A DNA stretch of 64,000 nucleotides from assembly GCF_900109995.1 (NCBI RefSeq), contig NZ_FOCB01000011.1, positions 7,133-71,132 on the forward strand, given 5' to 3'. Below are positions 1 to 9,359 of the stretch, piece by piece (within the stretch, counting starts at the first letter, position 1; each line of letters opens with the position of its first letter). This DNA is from Pseudomonas sp. ok272. Lineage in GTDB: Bacteria > Pseudomonadota > Gammaproteobacteria > Pseudomonadales > Pseudomonadaceae. The notes under the pieces are model-generated. The model was not told the DNA's origin. It saw only the letters and a list, made by a program, of their open reading frames with translations, and ran no database searches. The position numbers and the translations under genes were made by a program.

Positions 1-9
1 GAATGTGCT

Positions 10-39
10 GGCCTCTTCGCGAGCAGGCTCGCCCCCACC
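10..39. repeat. REP half-element at the left edge
   Basis: The arm GCGAGCAGGCTCGC followed by CCCCCACC matches the right half of the REP pairs found throughout the window. Its partner would lie left of position 1. It sits downstream of the small gene at 88-267, on the side where REPs usually lie here. Confidence 0.6.
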
Positions 40-87
40 GGTTGATTCAATCCCACTCAGGGATCTGGGGGGCTTGTCGATTGGTTT

Positions 88-267
88 TCAGTGCGCGGTC
101 TTGTGGTCCAGCGCCGCGTAGAAGTTGGCGCTTTGTTGCAGGTATTTGTGGGTGTAGCTCTGGGTGCTGGATGTCTTGGCGTTGATTTCGACGTTGGCGT
201 GGGCGGGCAAGGCAACGCTGGCGGAGATCGCGGAAGCGGCAATGACCGAGAAAAGATTGAAGTTCAT
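88..267 (-). CDS. Small exported protein, 59 aa
   Basis: I do not recognise this protein by name. It starts MNFNLFSVIAASAISASVAL and reads PAHA at residues 21-24, a good signal peptide with an Ala-x-Ala cleavage site near residue 24. The mature part is only about 35 residues, polar, and ends HKTAH. A GAGGG ribosome-binding site lies about 9 bases before the ATG. Codon use looks like that of the neighbouring genes. It is transcribed alone, away from the lactonase gene, whose end lies 156 bases upstream. A secreted or periplasmic small protein is the likely identity; no function can be assigned. Confidence 0.6.
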   Translation of the reverse strand: MNFNLFSVIAASAISASVALPAHANVEINAKTSSTQSYTHKYLQQSANFYAALDHKTAH

Positions 268-395
268 GGCGGTAACCCTCGTGTGCAGTTGACATGTTTG
301 CCTGTGTAGGCCGTGAAGCCAACTTACGCCCGGGGGTGACGGTGCTTGAAATGTTTTGCAGCACTAACGGATATCACTGCGCTTGATACAGCGGC

Positions 396-420
396 GCAGG
401 CCCCGATAAACGGGGCCTGC
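396..420 (-). terminator. GC-rich hairpin just after the lactonase-like gene
   Basis: A perfect 10-bp stem (GCAGGCCCCG/CGGGGCCTGC) with an ATAAA loop lies 3 bases beyond the stop codon at 424. There is no clear T-run on the minus strand, so it may be a weak terminator or an mRNA-end stabiliser. Confidence 0.5.
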
Positions 421-423
421 GGC

Positions 424-1599
424 TTATTGAAGGAGGAGAAACTTGATATCGCTGGGCGCATCGAACGCCAGCTTTTGCACCGTGCGGCCTAACAGCCCGG
501 TCTGCACATCGCGCTCGATGACAACGATCTGATTGCTCTTCTGGTTGGCCACCAGCACGAACTTGCCGCTCGGGTCGAGGGCGAATTCCCGCGGGTGATC
601 GCCGTCGACCGAACGCCGTTGCAGCGCCTTGAGCTGACCATTGAACGGGTCGATGGCAAACACCAGCAGTTCGTTGGCCGCGCCGCGGTTGCTGACGTAG
701 AGGTACTTGCCGTCCTTGGACGCATGCAGCGCCGCCCCGGCTTTGTTCGCCGGCGGTTGCCCAGCCGCCAGGTCGACCAACTGGCGCTGGGTCAGTTGGC
801 CCGCGTGGTAATCGAACACCGCGACCTGCGCGCTCATTTCCAGGCTCAGGTACGCGTGCTTGCCGTCGGCGCCAAACAGCAGGTGCCGGGGCCCGCTTCC
901 CGGTGGCAACGGCACCGAGGCCGGCGTGGCGGCGGTCAATGGGTGTTCGGGATTGGCCTGAGGGTCGTAGCGGTAGACAAACACCTGGTCCGCGCCCAGG
1001 TCGTTGGCAAACACGTACTGGCCGTCCGGCGAAGACACCGTGGAATGCACATGGGCCGAGGCCTGGCGCTCGGGGTTGACCCGACTCGCCGGGTGGCTGC
1101 TCAGTTGCACCGGGGGTGACAAGCGCCCATCGCGGTCAATCGGCAATACCGCCAGGCTGCCGCCCGGGTCCGCGGCCACCGAGTAATTGCTGACGAACAG
1201 GTACTGGCCGTCATGGCTCACGCTGGAATGGGTTGGCTCGTTGCCCAGGCTCTGCACCTGGTTGATCAGGCTCAGTTGATGGCTCTTGGGATCGAGCGCA
1301 TAGCTGCTGACCCGGCCCACGGGGTCGGCTTGCCCGGGGCCGTTCTCATTGACCACGAACACCCGGCGCTGATCGGCGGACAGGGTCAGCCATGACGGGT
1401 TGGCACTCTTGACCACTTGCAGGGGCGTGGCATCGAGTTGTCCGCGGTGGCTGTCGAAGCTGAGCTGGTAGATCCCCTGGCTCTGGCCCTGGGTGTAGCT
1501 GCCGACCAGCAGTTCATGCCGCTCGGCAGGCGCGGCGTGCACCCCCATCGCGCCAATACTGCCAGCGATCAATAGAGGCCAGGCGTTAGGCATCCGCAT
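424..1599 (-). CDS. Exported lactonase-family beta-propeller protein
   Basis: This 391-aa protein resembles the lactonase family (6-phosphogluconolactonase YbhE/Pgl type), seven-bladed propellers that hydrolyse sugar lactones. After a signal peptide (MRMPNAWPLLIAGSIGAMGV, HAAPA) it has the family opening LLVGSYTQGQSQGIY. Family repeats such as VSHDGQYLFVSNYS, VSSPDGQYVFANDLG and ASKDGKYLYVSNRG follow. The signal peptide places it in the periplasm, so a role in the cytoplasmic pentose phosphate pathway is doubtful. The chosen ATG has GAGGG eight bases upstream and overlaps the end of the DUF5629-type gene by 14 bases, so the two are probably translationally coupled. The open frame extends further upstream, but that part is read in another frame by the neighbour. 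Confidence 0.85.
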   Translation of the reverse strand: MRMPNAWPLLIAGSIGAMGVHAAPAERHELLVGSYTQGQSQGIYQLSFDSHRGQLDATPLQVVKSANPSWLTLSADQRRVFVVNENGPGQADPVGRVSSYALDPKSHQLSLINQVQSLGNEPTHSSVSHDGQYLFVSNYSVAADPGGSLAVLPIDRDGRLSPPVQLSSHPASRVNPERQASAHVHSTVSSPDGQYVFANDLGADQVFVYRYDPQANPEHPLTAATPASVPLPPGSGPRHLLFGADGKHAYLSLEMSAQVAVFDYHAGQLTQRQLVDLAAGQPPANKAGAALHASKDGKYLYVSNRGAANELLVFAIDPFNGQLKALQRRSVDGDHPREFALDPSGKFVLVANQKSNQIVVIERDVQTGLLGRTVQKLAFDAPSDIKFLLLQ

Positions 1600-1876
1600 G
1601 CTCGTCGCCCTCATCATTATCGCCACCAAATGCCCCAAGGCACTCCAGGCGATGCTCACCCGAGTCCCCGGTGAGGGTCCAGCAATGCAGGGTGGTATCG
1701 AAAGTCGCCGCCTCGACCTGAGCAGGGGTGAACACCCAATGCTTGAGCGTACGGCCGTCCATGCACTCGATGTGCAGGTCAGCCTCGTCCTCCTCCAGCC
1801 AGAAGTCGGAGGCATGCAGCCCGTCGATCAGCAGCATGTCGCAGGAATCCAGGGCAAGGAGCAGGGTGTCAGTCAT
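1586..1876 (-). CDS. DUF5629-type small acidic protein
   Basis: This cytoplasmic protein of about 96 aa is rich in Asp and Glu, begins MTDTLLLALDSCDML and ends DNDEGDEHADA. It resembles the Pseudomonas family DUF5629, which has no known function; the assignment is from memory. The first gene of a two-gene unit, it overlaps the downstream lactonase-like gene. Alternative starts (ATG at 1885, GTG at 1888) would add three or four residues, and none has a strong ribosome-binding site. The ATG at 1876 is chosen because the family begins with MTDT. Confidence 0.65.
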   Translation of the reverse strand: MTDTLLLALDSCDMLLIDGLHASDFWLEEDEADLHIECMDGRTLKHWVFTPAQVEAATFDTTLHCWTLTGDSGEHRLECLGAFGGDNDEGDEHADA

Positions 1877-2102
1877 GGCGGTCATCACAATCGGTCATCA
1901 GGGGAAAAGACGCTAATGATAGGTCAATCCCCCACACCTTTCCCCTGTTGCGTGGTAATGGGCTACCGCACCTCACGCGGTCGAGATTGCGATGCTTGCC
2001 GCAAGGCTTCCAACCATCACAGAACGGACGCTGACATGCCCACCCTGCCCGCCTGTTTCCCGACCTGGGCGCGTCCTGGCGGCCGACAGCGGGCGCAGCA
2101 AC

Positions 2103-2132
2103 CGTGGATCGACCGGCAACCCGCGATCCACG
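2103..2132 (+). promoter_or_regulatory. Hairpin in the leader of the large toxin-like gene
   Basis: A perfect 9-bp inverted repeat (CGTGGATCG/CGATCCACG) with a 12-base loop is followed by CTCTTTCGG. It ends about 30 bases before the ATG at 2163. It could be an attenuator, a terminator-like element or a regulator site. The rest of the 286-base gap between the two divergent genes shows nothing clear. Confidence 0.4.
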
Positions 2133-2162
2133 CTCTTTCGGTTGACTCAAAAAGGACGTTTT

Positions 2163-5100
2163 ATGTCGACACCTTCACCCACACCGCCACGGCTGGCCGC
2201 CGCCGTCAGCCAGCAGTTTGCCCAGCGCACCCGCCTGGACAGCGTGATCATCCAATTGCTCGGCGCTGCCATTGCCGAGCGCTACCCCAACCTGGTCATC
2301 GACCTGAACCGCACCCACCTGGCCAGGCCACAGCACCCCGGTCGAGGCTGGAAGCTGATCCCCTTGTTGCAGGTGGTACGCGACTACCTGTCCAGCGGCA
2401 GCCCCCTGGATTTCAGCGACGTCGACGATGTCGAGTATTACCTCTCCGATGCCCCGCCCAAACGCCTCAAGCTGCCGGGGCTGACCCGCGACAAGCTCGA
2501 CATGAAGGTCATCGAAGGGTTGATCAAGGAATTGTCGCGGACCTTGGCTATCGGCCTGCAGGATGCCTTGGTCCGCGACTGGAACGCCGACGCCGGCAAC
2601 GGCATCAGTCGCTGGCAGTGGCTGAGCAACCTGCTCGCCGACACCTTGAGGATCAGCGGTCTCAGGCAGCCTGGACTGGACACCAAAGCCCGCACTACCC
2701 TCGACCAACTCGTCACCACCCCCGACCGCGACCAGCGCCAGGCCAGGCATGGCCAGGACGCGGTGTTTGCCTATGGCCTGGAGACCACGCTCAACAACGC
2801 GACACAGACCGTCACCCTGCTGGGAACGGAACTGCTGCTGACCCGTTCGATCAACGGCAACGCGCCGGTCCTGCTGTGCCACCCCAATGGCCATGTCGAG
2901 GTGTTTGCCTCCATGGACGCCTTCACCCAGACCTGGGGCGAACGCCTGAGCGCCCAGTACACCGCGCAGTCCATCGTCACCCATCGCTGTGAACTGGACG
3001 GCAACGTATTCCATCAGCAAGCGGCGATGATCCTCAATCAACAGCTGGAGCACCTGCAGGCGCTGCAACTGCCGCTCAAGCTGGACGCGGCCACGCTTGA
3101 CCGGTTGCACCTTGAGCTGACCGACCCCGGGCCGTTGTTGGTGGGCCCACAGCTCGCCCATCCCCGTGAGCTTGACCTGTTGCGCCCCCATCTGGCGCCG
3201 TGGCTGCTGCAGGCCAGCCCCGCCGACCGGGCCACCTACCGGCAATACAGCCTGGCGCTGGCCAGTGCGAAAGTCCGCGGCGCCGGCCGGACCTTCCTCA
3301 GTGACATCCCTGACATCCAGGCCTACAGCCTCGACGCCTTGCAGCGTGAGCTGAACCGCGACGCCGCGAGCCTCGGCACCCCGGCCCCACACCCGGACGA
3401 CCTGCAACTGACCTTCACCGTCGCTGCCGGGTACCCCGGAACTGTCGGCATCATCAAGCATGTGTCCATGAGTTTGAGTGAGCTGGCCATCCACAGCCTG
3501 GTCGCCCGCCCCAGCGGCCAGTTGCGCGTGACCCATCGCCAGGGCGGCGTCCTGCCCGACTGGCTGACGCCCGACTACATCACGCGCTCGGGTGGCCTGA
3601 TCGAGCGGGTGGACATCGGCCAGCACTACCCCGACATGCTCAGCGAACAGCTGCTGGGCGATACGCCCGAGGTGCGTGAGCGCGAGGTGCTGTTCGCCGA
3701 CCAGCAGGCGGCGCAACTGCCGCTGCTGGCGCTGGAGCTGCACCTCAAGCAAGAAGCCGGGCTGAGCCGCGCGGGCGCGCAGCGTGTCGCCGACTTGATG
3801 CACACCGATGCGAGCCATCCCGACACGGTGATCCGGCGCCTGCTGGTGCTGCGCAGCCCCGATGCGACCCCGGACGTGGTGAGCGACATGTACATCATCG
3901 AGGCCATCGACCCGCGCAGCGGTCCGCATTTGCTGTACCGGCCGCTGTATCCCCAGCCGCTACTGGAATACCCCAGCCGCTGGGAGTTGCTCCAGGCCAT
4001 CGCCCAACCCGGCGAACTGCAAGACAGCGTGTTGACTTGGATGAGCGACAGCGCCCGGCCGATTTATGCCAACGGCGGCTTTCAGCAACCCCATTATGTG
4101 CGCTTTGGCCTGGGCGACGAGTTCTCCGTGCCGAGGGTCCCGGAGCCCGCCCGGCTCGGGATCGACAGTGACGATGACGAGTTGCACCAATGGCTGATGA
4201 CTGGGCGCCTGATGCAATACCTGTTCAGTAAGAACGCCCAGGCCCTGGTGGATCAAGCCAAGCATGAATCGGTGTCCACCCGCGAGAGCCGCTGGCGAGT
4301 GCTGCTGGAAGGTGGCGGACTGCTGTTCAACAACCTGCTGCCCTTGTTGCGCGGCCCCGCCATGCTCACCGGCTGGCTATTGAGTCTGATCGGCAGCCTG
4401 GCCAACGATATCCAGTCACTCGCGGGGCCGGACCCGGTGTCCCAGGAACAGGGCACCGTCGACTTGCTGCTCAACCTCGGTCTGTTGCTGTTGGATGTAC
4501 CCGCCGTCACCTTGGACAAACCGCCGCTGGCGCCCGAACTCAAACATCAGGCCCTGCGTGCCCCCGTGCCCCGGCGCATTGCCCAACAGTGGCCCGAGCC
4601 GCCACCGCCGGTGATTCGCGAAGGTATGGTGACGTTGCCAGGGGAATGGCTGCCAACCGCCAAGCCGCTGCTGGACTTCAGCTTCGCCCAGGCCAACGAC
4701 CGCCTCACCGTCCGCCAACGTATGCAATTGGCCCGCTTCAAGCTGGCATTGACCCACCCACTGCCACCCCCCGTGCTCAATGGCCCGCGCCAGGGCTTGT
4801 ACATATTCGATAACCAATGGCACGCCCTGGTGGACGGCGATGTGTTCAAGGTGGTGCTGGAGCCCGATGCCCGTGTCGTCATCGTCGACCCCGCCGACGC
4901 CCGCCTGCGTGGCCCTTACCTGCGCCCCCACGGTAACGGACGCTGGTCCGTCGATACCCGCCTGCGCCTGCGCGGTGGCATGCCACCCGGGCGGATCGCC
5001 GCCGAACGCCAGCGCAAGGCGCAACGCATCCAGCAGCTGAATGCGCAGTACAAACAGTTCCTCGAGCAACAGGCCGGCGCGCTGAGCACCACGAACAAGC

Positions 5101-6827
5101 GCCTGATCGACCTGCAAGCCAGTGAGAGCGACCCCACGCTGAATGAGCGTCAGCGTGCCGAGTTGCGCCGACTCGCCGAACAGGCCTTGCGCGAACAGAC
5201 CGACAGTTTCAAACAGCTGCTCGACTCGCTCAAGGAGCGCGAAGAACTGGGCATTGGCCTGTCCCAGTCCGTCGTCACCTCCCTGCTGACCAGCAGCATC
5301 ACCAACGCGCGCACCCTGGTGGTGATCGCCGAAAATGACCGACAGGCCCTGTACGATGCCCAACCACGGTTCACCCCGCGCAACCCCAGGTTTACCCTGG
5401 ATGTGCTGGCCGACCCAACGGGACACCGGCAATTCATCGATCAGTTGCTGGAGATCAATGAGCGCTCTATTGCCTGGCTCGAACTCAAGGATCGTTACCT
5501 CGACGAGCTGTATGGCCTGGGTTCCGCCGGCCGAGAACAGTACCTGAAGATGACCCGCGACCGCCCCGCCGAACTCAGTGCCCTGGGGGTCAAGGAGCTG
5601 CAGATTCACACCCTCAAGCTCAGGGCCTTCGACGAGCTGACGGGGCAATCGCTCGAAACCCAGGAAGCGCTCCACCACCTGTTCCTGCCCTTGCACGAGC
5701 ACGTGCGCACCCATGCCGAACTCAATGCCCTGGAGCTGGCGGCCGACGAGCGCCTCAGTGTCCTGGAAAGCCTGGTCGAACACTACGGCCGCACCCTGGA
5801 CGGGTTGAAAGGGCTGGGCATGGTCAACGCGGACGAGCTGCACACCGACTACTTCGGCAGGCTGCTGACACTGATCGAAGCGCTGTATCAGGACGTGACG
5901 ACGCAACTGGCCAGCGAGATCAAGCCCCTTGCGCAGCCCCGCGTACACCCGCCCAGGCGCAGCCCGGTCGCCGTCGGCCGGCCGCAGAAAAGAGTCATCC
6001 GCACGGAACGCAAAGGCACCTTGATTGGCGAGCTCAGGCCGGCCAGCGCCGACCTGCCGATTGATGTCGTGGAGGTGCGATCCGAAGAGACCAATCAGGT
6101 GTTGGGCACCTACGCACAACGCGGCGGCGAGTGGAACGAGTTCCGGACCGTGCGCGCACCTGGCCCCGCGCCCGCCCCTCGTGCGGTGAGCCCGCTCAAG
6201 GGGCAAGCGCGCAAACTGCTGGCCAAGCTCGAACAGCACCTGCTGCGTGGCGATGAGTACAAGAAAGTCTGCCGCCACCCGCAAGAGGTGCAAGAGATCC
6301 TTGACCTGGAGTCCACCCGCTACGACAAATTGGCCACCGAACTGGATCGCGCGATCCAGGCCATGCCTGAAAGCGCCCGTGTCCAGGCCGATCAAACCCT
6401 GCTCGACAACCTGCGCAGCGGCGCGGTGCGCTTGACTGAGAAAGGCAAGGCATTGCGTATCCAACTGTGCCTGGAGCTAGCGCCCACCCATGGCAACCTG
6501 GCCTACTTGATCAGTGAAAGGCGCGCCAACATGGCCCTGTTGGGTGAGCGCATTCGCTTGAGTGGCGAGCGCAAGGACTTCGTCCAGGAGTACGCCATCA
6601 ATGATGAGAAAGGCTATCCGTTGTGGTATGCGCACTTTCACTACCCCAGCGCCAACACGTCCAAGCTTGACTACACCGTTGCCCACCTGAAAACCCGTGA
6701 ACAGCGCCGTGTCAGCTACTACACCTTGCTCAACGGAGCCCAGGGTTCGCAGGCCATCGTCAACGTGCATCGCGGGTTGATCGGCAGGCCGTTGGCTGAG
6801 CGCTGGTTCCTGCCGCTGGCGCCCTGA
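2163..6827 (+). CDS. Large DUF6543/dermonecrotic-toxin-like protein
   Basis: This 1554-aa protein resembles the large Pseudomonas proteins annotated as DUF6543 or 'dermonecrotic toxin domain'. These are suspected membrane-targeted effectors with no established activity. The N-terminal ~700 residues are an alpha/beta region without a signal peptide. A hydrophobic stretch follows near residues 718-745 (LLFNNLLPLLRG, AMLTGWLLSLIG) and another near 765-785 (LLLNLGLLLLDVPAV). Next come the family-like segment with NQWHALVDGDVFKV (about 880-940), a long coiled coil (about 942-1032), and a helical C-terminus to 1554. The ATG at 2163 has AAGGACG six bases upstream; an open frame reaching back to 1992 has no such site. 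The gene stands alone: no secretion, immunity or chaperone gene is visible next to it. Confidence 0.65.
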   Translation: MSTPSPTPPRLAAAVSQQFAQRTRLDSVIIQLLGAAIAERYPNLVIDLNRTHLARPQHPGRGWKLIPLLQVVRDYLSSGSPLDFSDVDDVEYYLSDAPPKRLKLPGLTRDKLDMKVIEGLIKELSRTLAIGLQDALVRDWNADAGNGISRWQWLSNLLADTLRISGLRQPGLDTKARTTLDQLVTTPDRDQRQARHGQDAVFAYGLETTLNNATQTVTLLGTELLLTRSINGNAPVLLCHPNGHVEVFASMDAFTQTWGERLSAQYTAQSIVTHRCELDGNVFHQQAAMILNQQLEHLQALQLPLKLDAATLDRLHLELTDPGPLLVGPQLAHPRELDLLRPHLAPWLLQASPADRATYRQYSLALASAKVRGAGRTFLSDIPDIQAYSLDALQRELNRDAASLGTPAPHPDDLQLTFTVAAGYPGTVGIIKHVSMSLSELAIHSLVARPSGQLRVTHRQGGVLPDWLTPDYITRSGGLIERVDIGQHYPDMLSEQLLGDTPEVREREVLFADQQAAQLPLLALELHLKQEAGLSRAGAQRVADLMHTDASHPDTVIRRLLVLRSPDATPDVVSDMYIIEAIDPRSGPHLLYRPLYPQPLLEYPSRWELLQAIAQPGELQDSVLTWMSDSARPIYANGGFQQPHYVRFGLGDEFSVPRVPEPARLGIDSDDDELHQWLMTGRLMQYLFSKNAQALVDQAKHESVSTRESRWRVLLEGGGLLFNNLLPLLRGPAMLTGWLLSLIGSLANDIQSLAGPDPVSQEQGTVDLLLNLGLLLLDVPAVTLDKPPLAPELKHQALRAPVPRRIAQQWPEPPPPVIREGMVTLPGEWLPTAKPLLDFSFAQANDRLTVRQRMQLARFKLALTHPLPPPVLNGPRQGLYIFDNQWHALVDGDVFKVVLEPDARVVIVDPADARLRGPYLRPHGNGRWSVDTRLRLRGGMPPGRIAAERQRKAQRIQQLNAQYKQFLEQQAGALSTTNKRLIDLQASESDPTLNERQRAELRRLAEQALREQTDSFKQLLDSLKEREELGIGLSQSVVTSLLTSSITNARTLVVIAENDRQALYDAQPRFTPRNPRFTLDVLADPTGHRQFIDQLLEINERSIAWLELKDRYLDELYGLGSAGREQYLKMTRDRPAELSALGVKELQIHTLKLRAFDELTGQSLETQEALHHLFLPLHEHVRTHAELNALELAADERLSVLESLVEHYGRTLDGLKGLGMVNADELHTDYFGRLLTLIEALYQDVTTQLASEIKPLAQPRVHPPRRSPVAVGRPQKRVIRTERKGTLIGELRPASADLPIDVVEVRSEETNQVLGTYAQRGGEWNEFRTVRAPGPAPAPRAVSPLKGQARKLLAKLEQHLLRGDEYKKVCRHPQEVQEILDLESTRYDKLATELDRAIQAMPESARVQADQTLLDNLRSGAVRLTEKGKALRIQLCLELAPTHGNLAYLISERRANMALLGERIRLSGERKDFVQEYAINDEKGYPLWYAHFHYPSANTSKLDYTVAHLKTREQRRVSYYTLLNGAQGSQAIVNVHRGLIGRPLAERWFLPLAP

Positions 6828-6843
6828 GGGCCACGCAAAAAAA

Positions 6844-6923
6844 TGTGGGAGCGAGCCTGCTCGCGATGGCGGACAGTCACTGTTGAATGTGCTGTCCTCA
6901 TCGCGAGCAGGCTCGCTCCCACA
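6844..6923. repeat. REP pair (BIME) between convergent genes
   Basis: Two inverted REPs (TGTGGGAGCGAGCCTGCTCGCGA and its near-complement) flank about 34 bases. The pair lies between the convergent ends of the toxin-like and transporter genes, where it may act as a two-way transcript end. Confidence 0.85.
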
Positions 6924-6946
6924 CAGGGGTTGCGTTTAACTCACGG

Positions 6947-9322
6947 TCAGTGAGCGAACAGCGAGTTGCCCTTCTGCCCGGCGAGTTTCTCCGGCTTGAT
7001 CAGGAACCGCGCCAGGGCCGGCAACAGCCACAACGCACCGAACATGTTCCACAGCAACATGAAGGTCAGCATCAGGCCCATGTCGGCCTGGAACTTGATG
7101 GCCGAGAAGATCCAGGTGCACACGCCGATGGCCAGGCACAAACCGGTGAACAGCACCGCCTTGCCGGTCGACTTCAGCGTCTGGTAATAGGCTTCTTGCA
7201 ACGGCAGGCCGGCACGCAGGAAGCTTTCCAGGCGACTGTAGATGTAGATCCCGTAGTCCACGCCAATCCCCACCCCGAGCGCCACCACCGGCAAGGTCGC
7301 GACTTTCACGCCAATGCCCATGAAGGCCATCAGGGCGTTGCCCAGCACCGAGGTCAGCACCAGCGGCAAGACGATGCACAGCGTCGCCGCCCAGGAGCGG
7401 AAGGTGATCATGCACATGGTCGCCACGCAGATGTACACCAAGATCAGGATGGTCAGTTCCGATTCCTTGATCACCTCGTTGGTGGCCGCCTCGATCCCAG
7501 CGTTACCGGCCGCGAGGATGAACTCCAGGCCGTCCTTGTTGTTCTCCTTGGCAAACTCCTGCACCGCATGCACCGCCCGGTCGAGGGTCTCGGCCTTGTG
7601 GTCGTTGAGGAACACCAGCACCGGCGCCAGCGAGCAACTGTTGTTGTACAGGCCATCAGCGCGGGCGATGGAGTTGTTCAGGACATCCGGGTTACGCGAC
7701 AGGGTTTCCCATTTCAGGTTGCCTTCGTTCATGCCCTTGATCATCTGCTTGGACACGGTCACCAGGGAAATCGCCGACTGCACGCCCTCGGTGTTCTGCA
7801 TCTTCCACATCAGCTCATCGATCGGCGCCATGGCTTCGAAGCGCGAGCAGCCTTCGGCCTTGGTCTTGACCATCACCACCAGCACGTCGGAGCTGGTGGA
7901 GTAGTTGTTAATGATGAAGTTGTTGTCCTTGTTGTAGCGCGAGTCCGGACGCAACTCCGGTGCACCCTGGTCGAGGTCACCGATCTTCAGGTTCTTGCTG
8001 TACCACAGGCCACCACCGAAGGCGATCAACGCGATCAGGATCGACACCGGGGCCACCTTGGCGCTGGCGAAGTTGGACAGCAGGCGCCAGAACGGGTGCT
8101 CGCGGTTCGCGTCCTTCTTGCTCTTGGCGATGGCGCGCTTGCTGATGCCGACGTAGGAGATGGCCACCGGCAACAGGATCAGGTTGGTGAACACGATCAC
8201 CGCCACGCCGATGGACGCGCCGATGGCCAGTTCACGAATCACCCCGATGTCGATGATCAGCAAGGTGATGAAGCCCACGGCGTCGGCGAGGATCGCGATC
8301 ATCCCCGGCAGGAACAACTGGCGGAACGTGCGCCGCGCCGCGGTCAGGGCGTTATCGGCCTCGCTGGACTGCAAGGCGATGCCGTTGATCTTCTGCACGC
8401 CGTGGGAAATACCGATGGCGAAGATCAGGAACGGTACCAGCATCGAGTATGGGTCCAGCCCGAAGCCGAAGGCGTGCATCAGGCCCAGTTGCCAGACCAC
8501 CGCCACCAGGGTGGTAATCAGTACGGCGATGGTGCTGCGCACGCAGTTGGTGAACCACAGCAGCAGGACCAGGGTGATGACGAACGCGATGCCGAAGAAC
8601 AGCACCACCATGATCAAGCCATCGATCAGGTCACCGACCTTCTTGGCGAAGCCGACGATGTGGATCTTGATGTTGGGGTTTTGCTTCTCGAACTTGTCGC
8701 GGATCTTCTCTTCCAGCTCATGGGAGAACTTCTGGTAGTCCAGCGCGAGCAACTTGCCCTGGTCCTGCGGGTCCGGGTAGGACTCCAGCAGCGGGATGTC
8801 GACGATGCTCGACTTGAAGTCGTTGGACACCAGGCGCCCCACCTGCCCCGACTTGAGCACGTTGTTGCGCAACAGGTCCAGGCTGTCGGGCGAGCCGTCA
8901 TAGCTCTGCGGGATCACCTCGCCACCGGCGAAGCCTTCCTCGGTCACTTCGGTCCAGCGAACACTCGGGCTCCACAGCGACTTGAGGCCCGAACGGTCGA
9001 CGCCGGAGATGTAGAACACCTCATCGTGGATCTGGCGCAGGGTCTCCATGTATTCCTTGGAGAAGATGTCGCCATCGGTGGCCTCCACGGAAATCCGTAC
9101 CGTGTTGCCCAGGTTCGCCAGGTCGTTGCGGTGCTCCATCATCTTCTCGATGAACGGATGCTTGAGCGGGATCATTTTTTCGAAGCTGGTGGACGGCCGG
9201 ATCAGCGTCGCCTGCCAGAACAGGAAGATACTCACCAACAGGCAGATGACGATCACCGCCGGGCGGTTGTTGAAAATCAGGCGCTCGAGGAACGTCGCCT
9301 TGTCTTGATGATGGCTGCTCAT
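6947..9322 (-). CDS. MMPL-type RND superfamily transporter
   Basis: This 791-aa inner-membrane protein has the MMPL/RND layout. One N-terminal membrane helix (about residues 21-40) is followed by a large periplasmic loop to about residue 225, then a block of helices to about 400. A second loop and a final block of helices reach the C-terminus. The motif GVGIGVDYGIYIYSR (about residue 687) is the typical charged transmembrane signature, and GISHGVQKING the matching one in the first half. The substrate is unknown. The gene starts 37 bases after the YCF48-type gene, so the two are almost certainly co-transcribed. This pairing is common in Pseudomonas, often beside DUF1302 and DUF1329 genes, which are missing here. 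Confidence 0.88.
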   Translation of the reverse strand: MSSHHQDKATFLERLIFNNRPAVIVICLLVSIFLFWQATLIRPSTSFEKMIPLKHPFIEKMMEHRNDLANLGNTVRISVEATDGDIFSKEYMETLRQIHDEVFYISGVDRSGLKSLWSPSVRWTEVTEEGFAGGEVIPQSYDGSPDSLDLLRNNVLKSGQVGRLVSNDFKSSIVDIPLLESYPDPQDQGKLLALDYQKFSHELEEKIRDKFEKQNPNIKIHIVGFAKKVGDLIDGLIMVVLFFGIAFVITLVLLLWFTNCVRSTIAVLITTLVAVVWQLGLMHAFGFGLDPYSMLVPFLIFAIGISHGVQKINGIALQSSEADNALTAARRTFRQLFLPGMIAILADAVGFITLLIIDIGVIRELAIGASIGVAVIVFTNLILLPVAISYVGISKRAIAKSKKDANREHPFWRLLSNFASAKVAPVSILIALIAFGGGLWYSKNLKIGDLDQGAPELRPDSRYNKDNNFIINNYSTSSDVLVVMVKTKAEGCSRFEAMAPIDELMWKMQNTEGVQSAISLVTVSKQMIKGMNEGNLKWETLSRNPDVLNNSIARADGLYNNSCSLAPVLVFLNDHKAETLDRAVHAVQEFAKENNKDGLEFILAAGNAGIEAATNEVIKESELTILILVYICVATMCMITFRSWAATLCIVLPLVLTSVLGNALMAFMGIGVKVATLPVVALGVGIGVDYGIYIYSRLESFLRAGLPLQEAYYQTLKSTGKAVLFTGLCLAIGVCTWIFSAIKFQADMGLMLTFMLLWNMFGALWLLPALARFLIKPEKLAGQKGNSLFAH

Positions 9323-9359
9323 GACTGTATTGACTCCGCCTTCTTATTATTTTCCCGGC

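Noticed and set aside
2175..3929. 584-codon open frame antisense to the toxin-like gene
   Set aside because: High-GC third-position bias keeps antisense frames open. It has no ribosome-binding site or family motif, and the sense frame shows clear protein features.
4416..6464. 682-codon open frame antisense to the toxin-like gene
   Set aside because: Composition is rich in Gln, Gly and Val with no domain, the usual mirror of a real high-GC gene.
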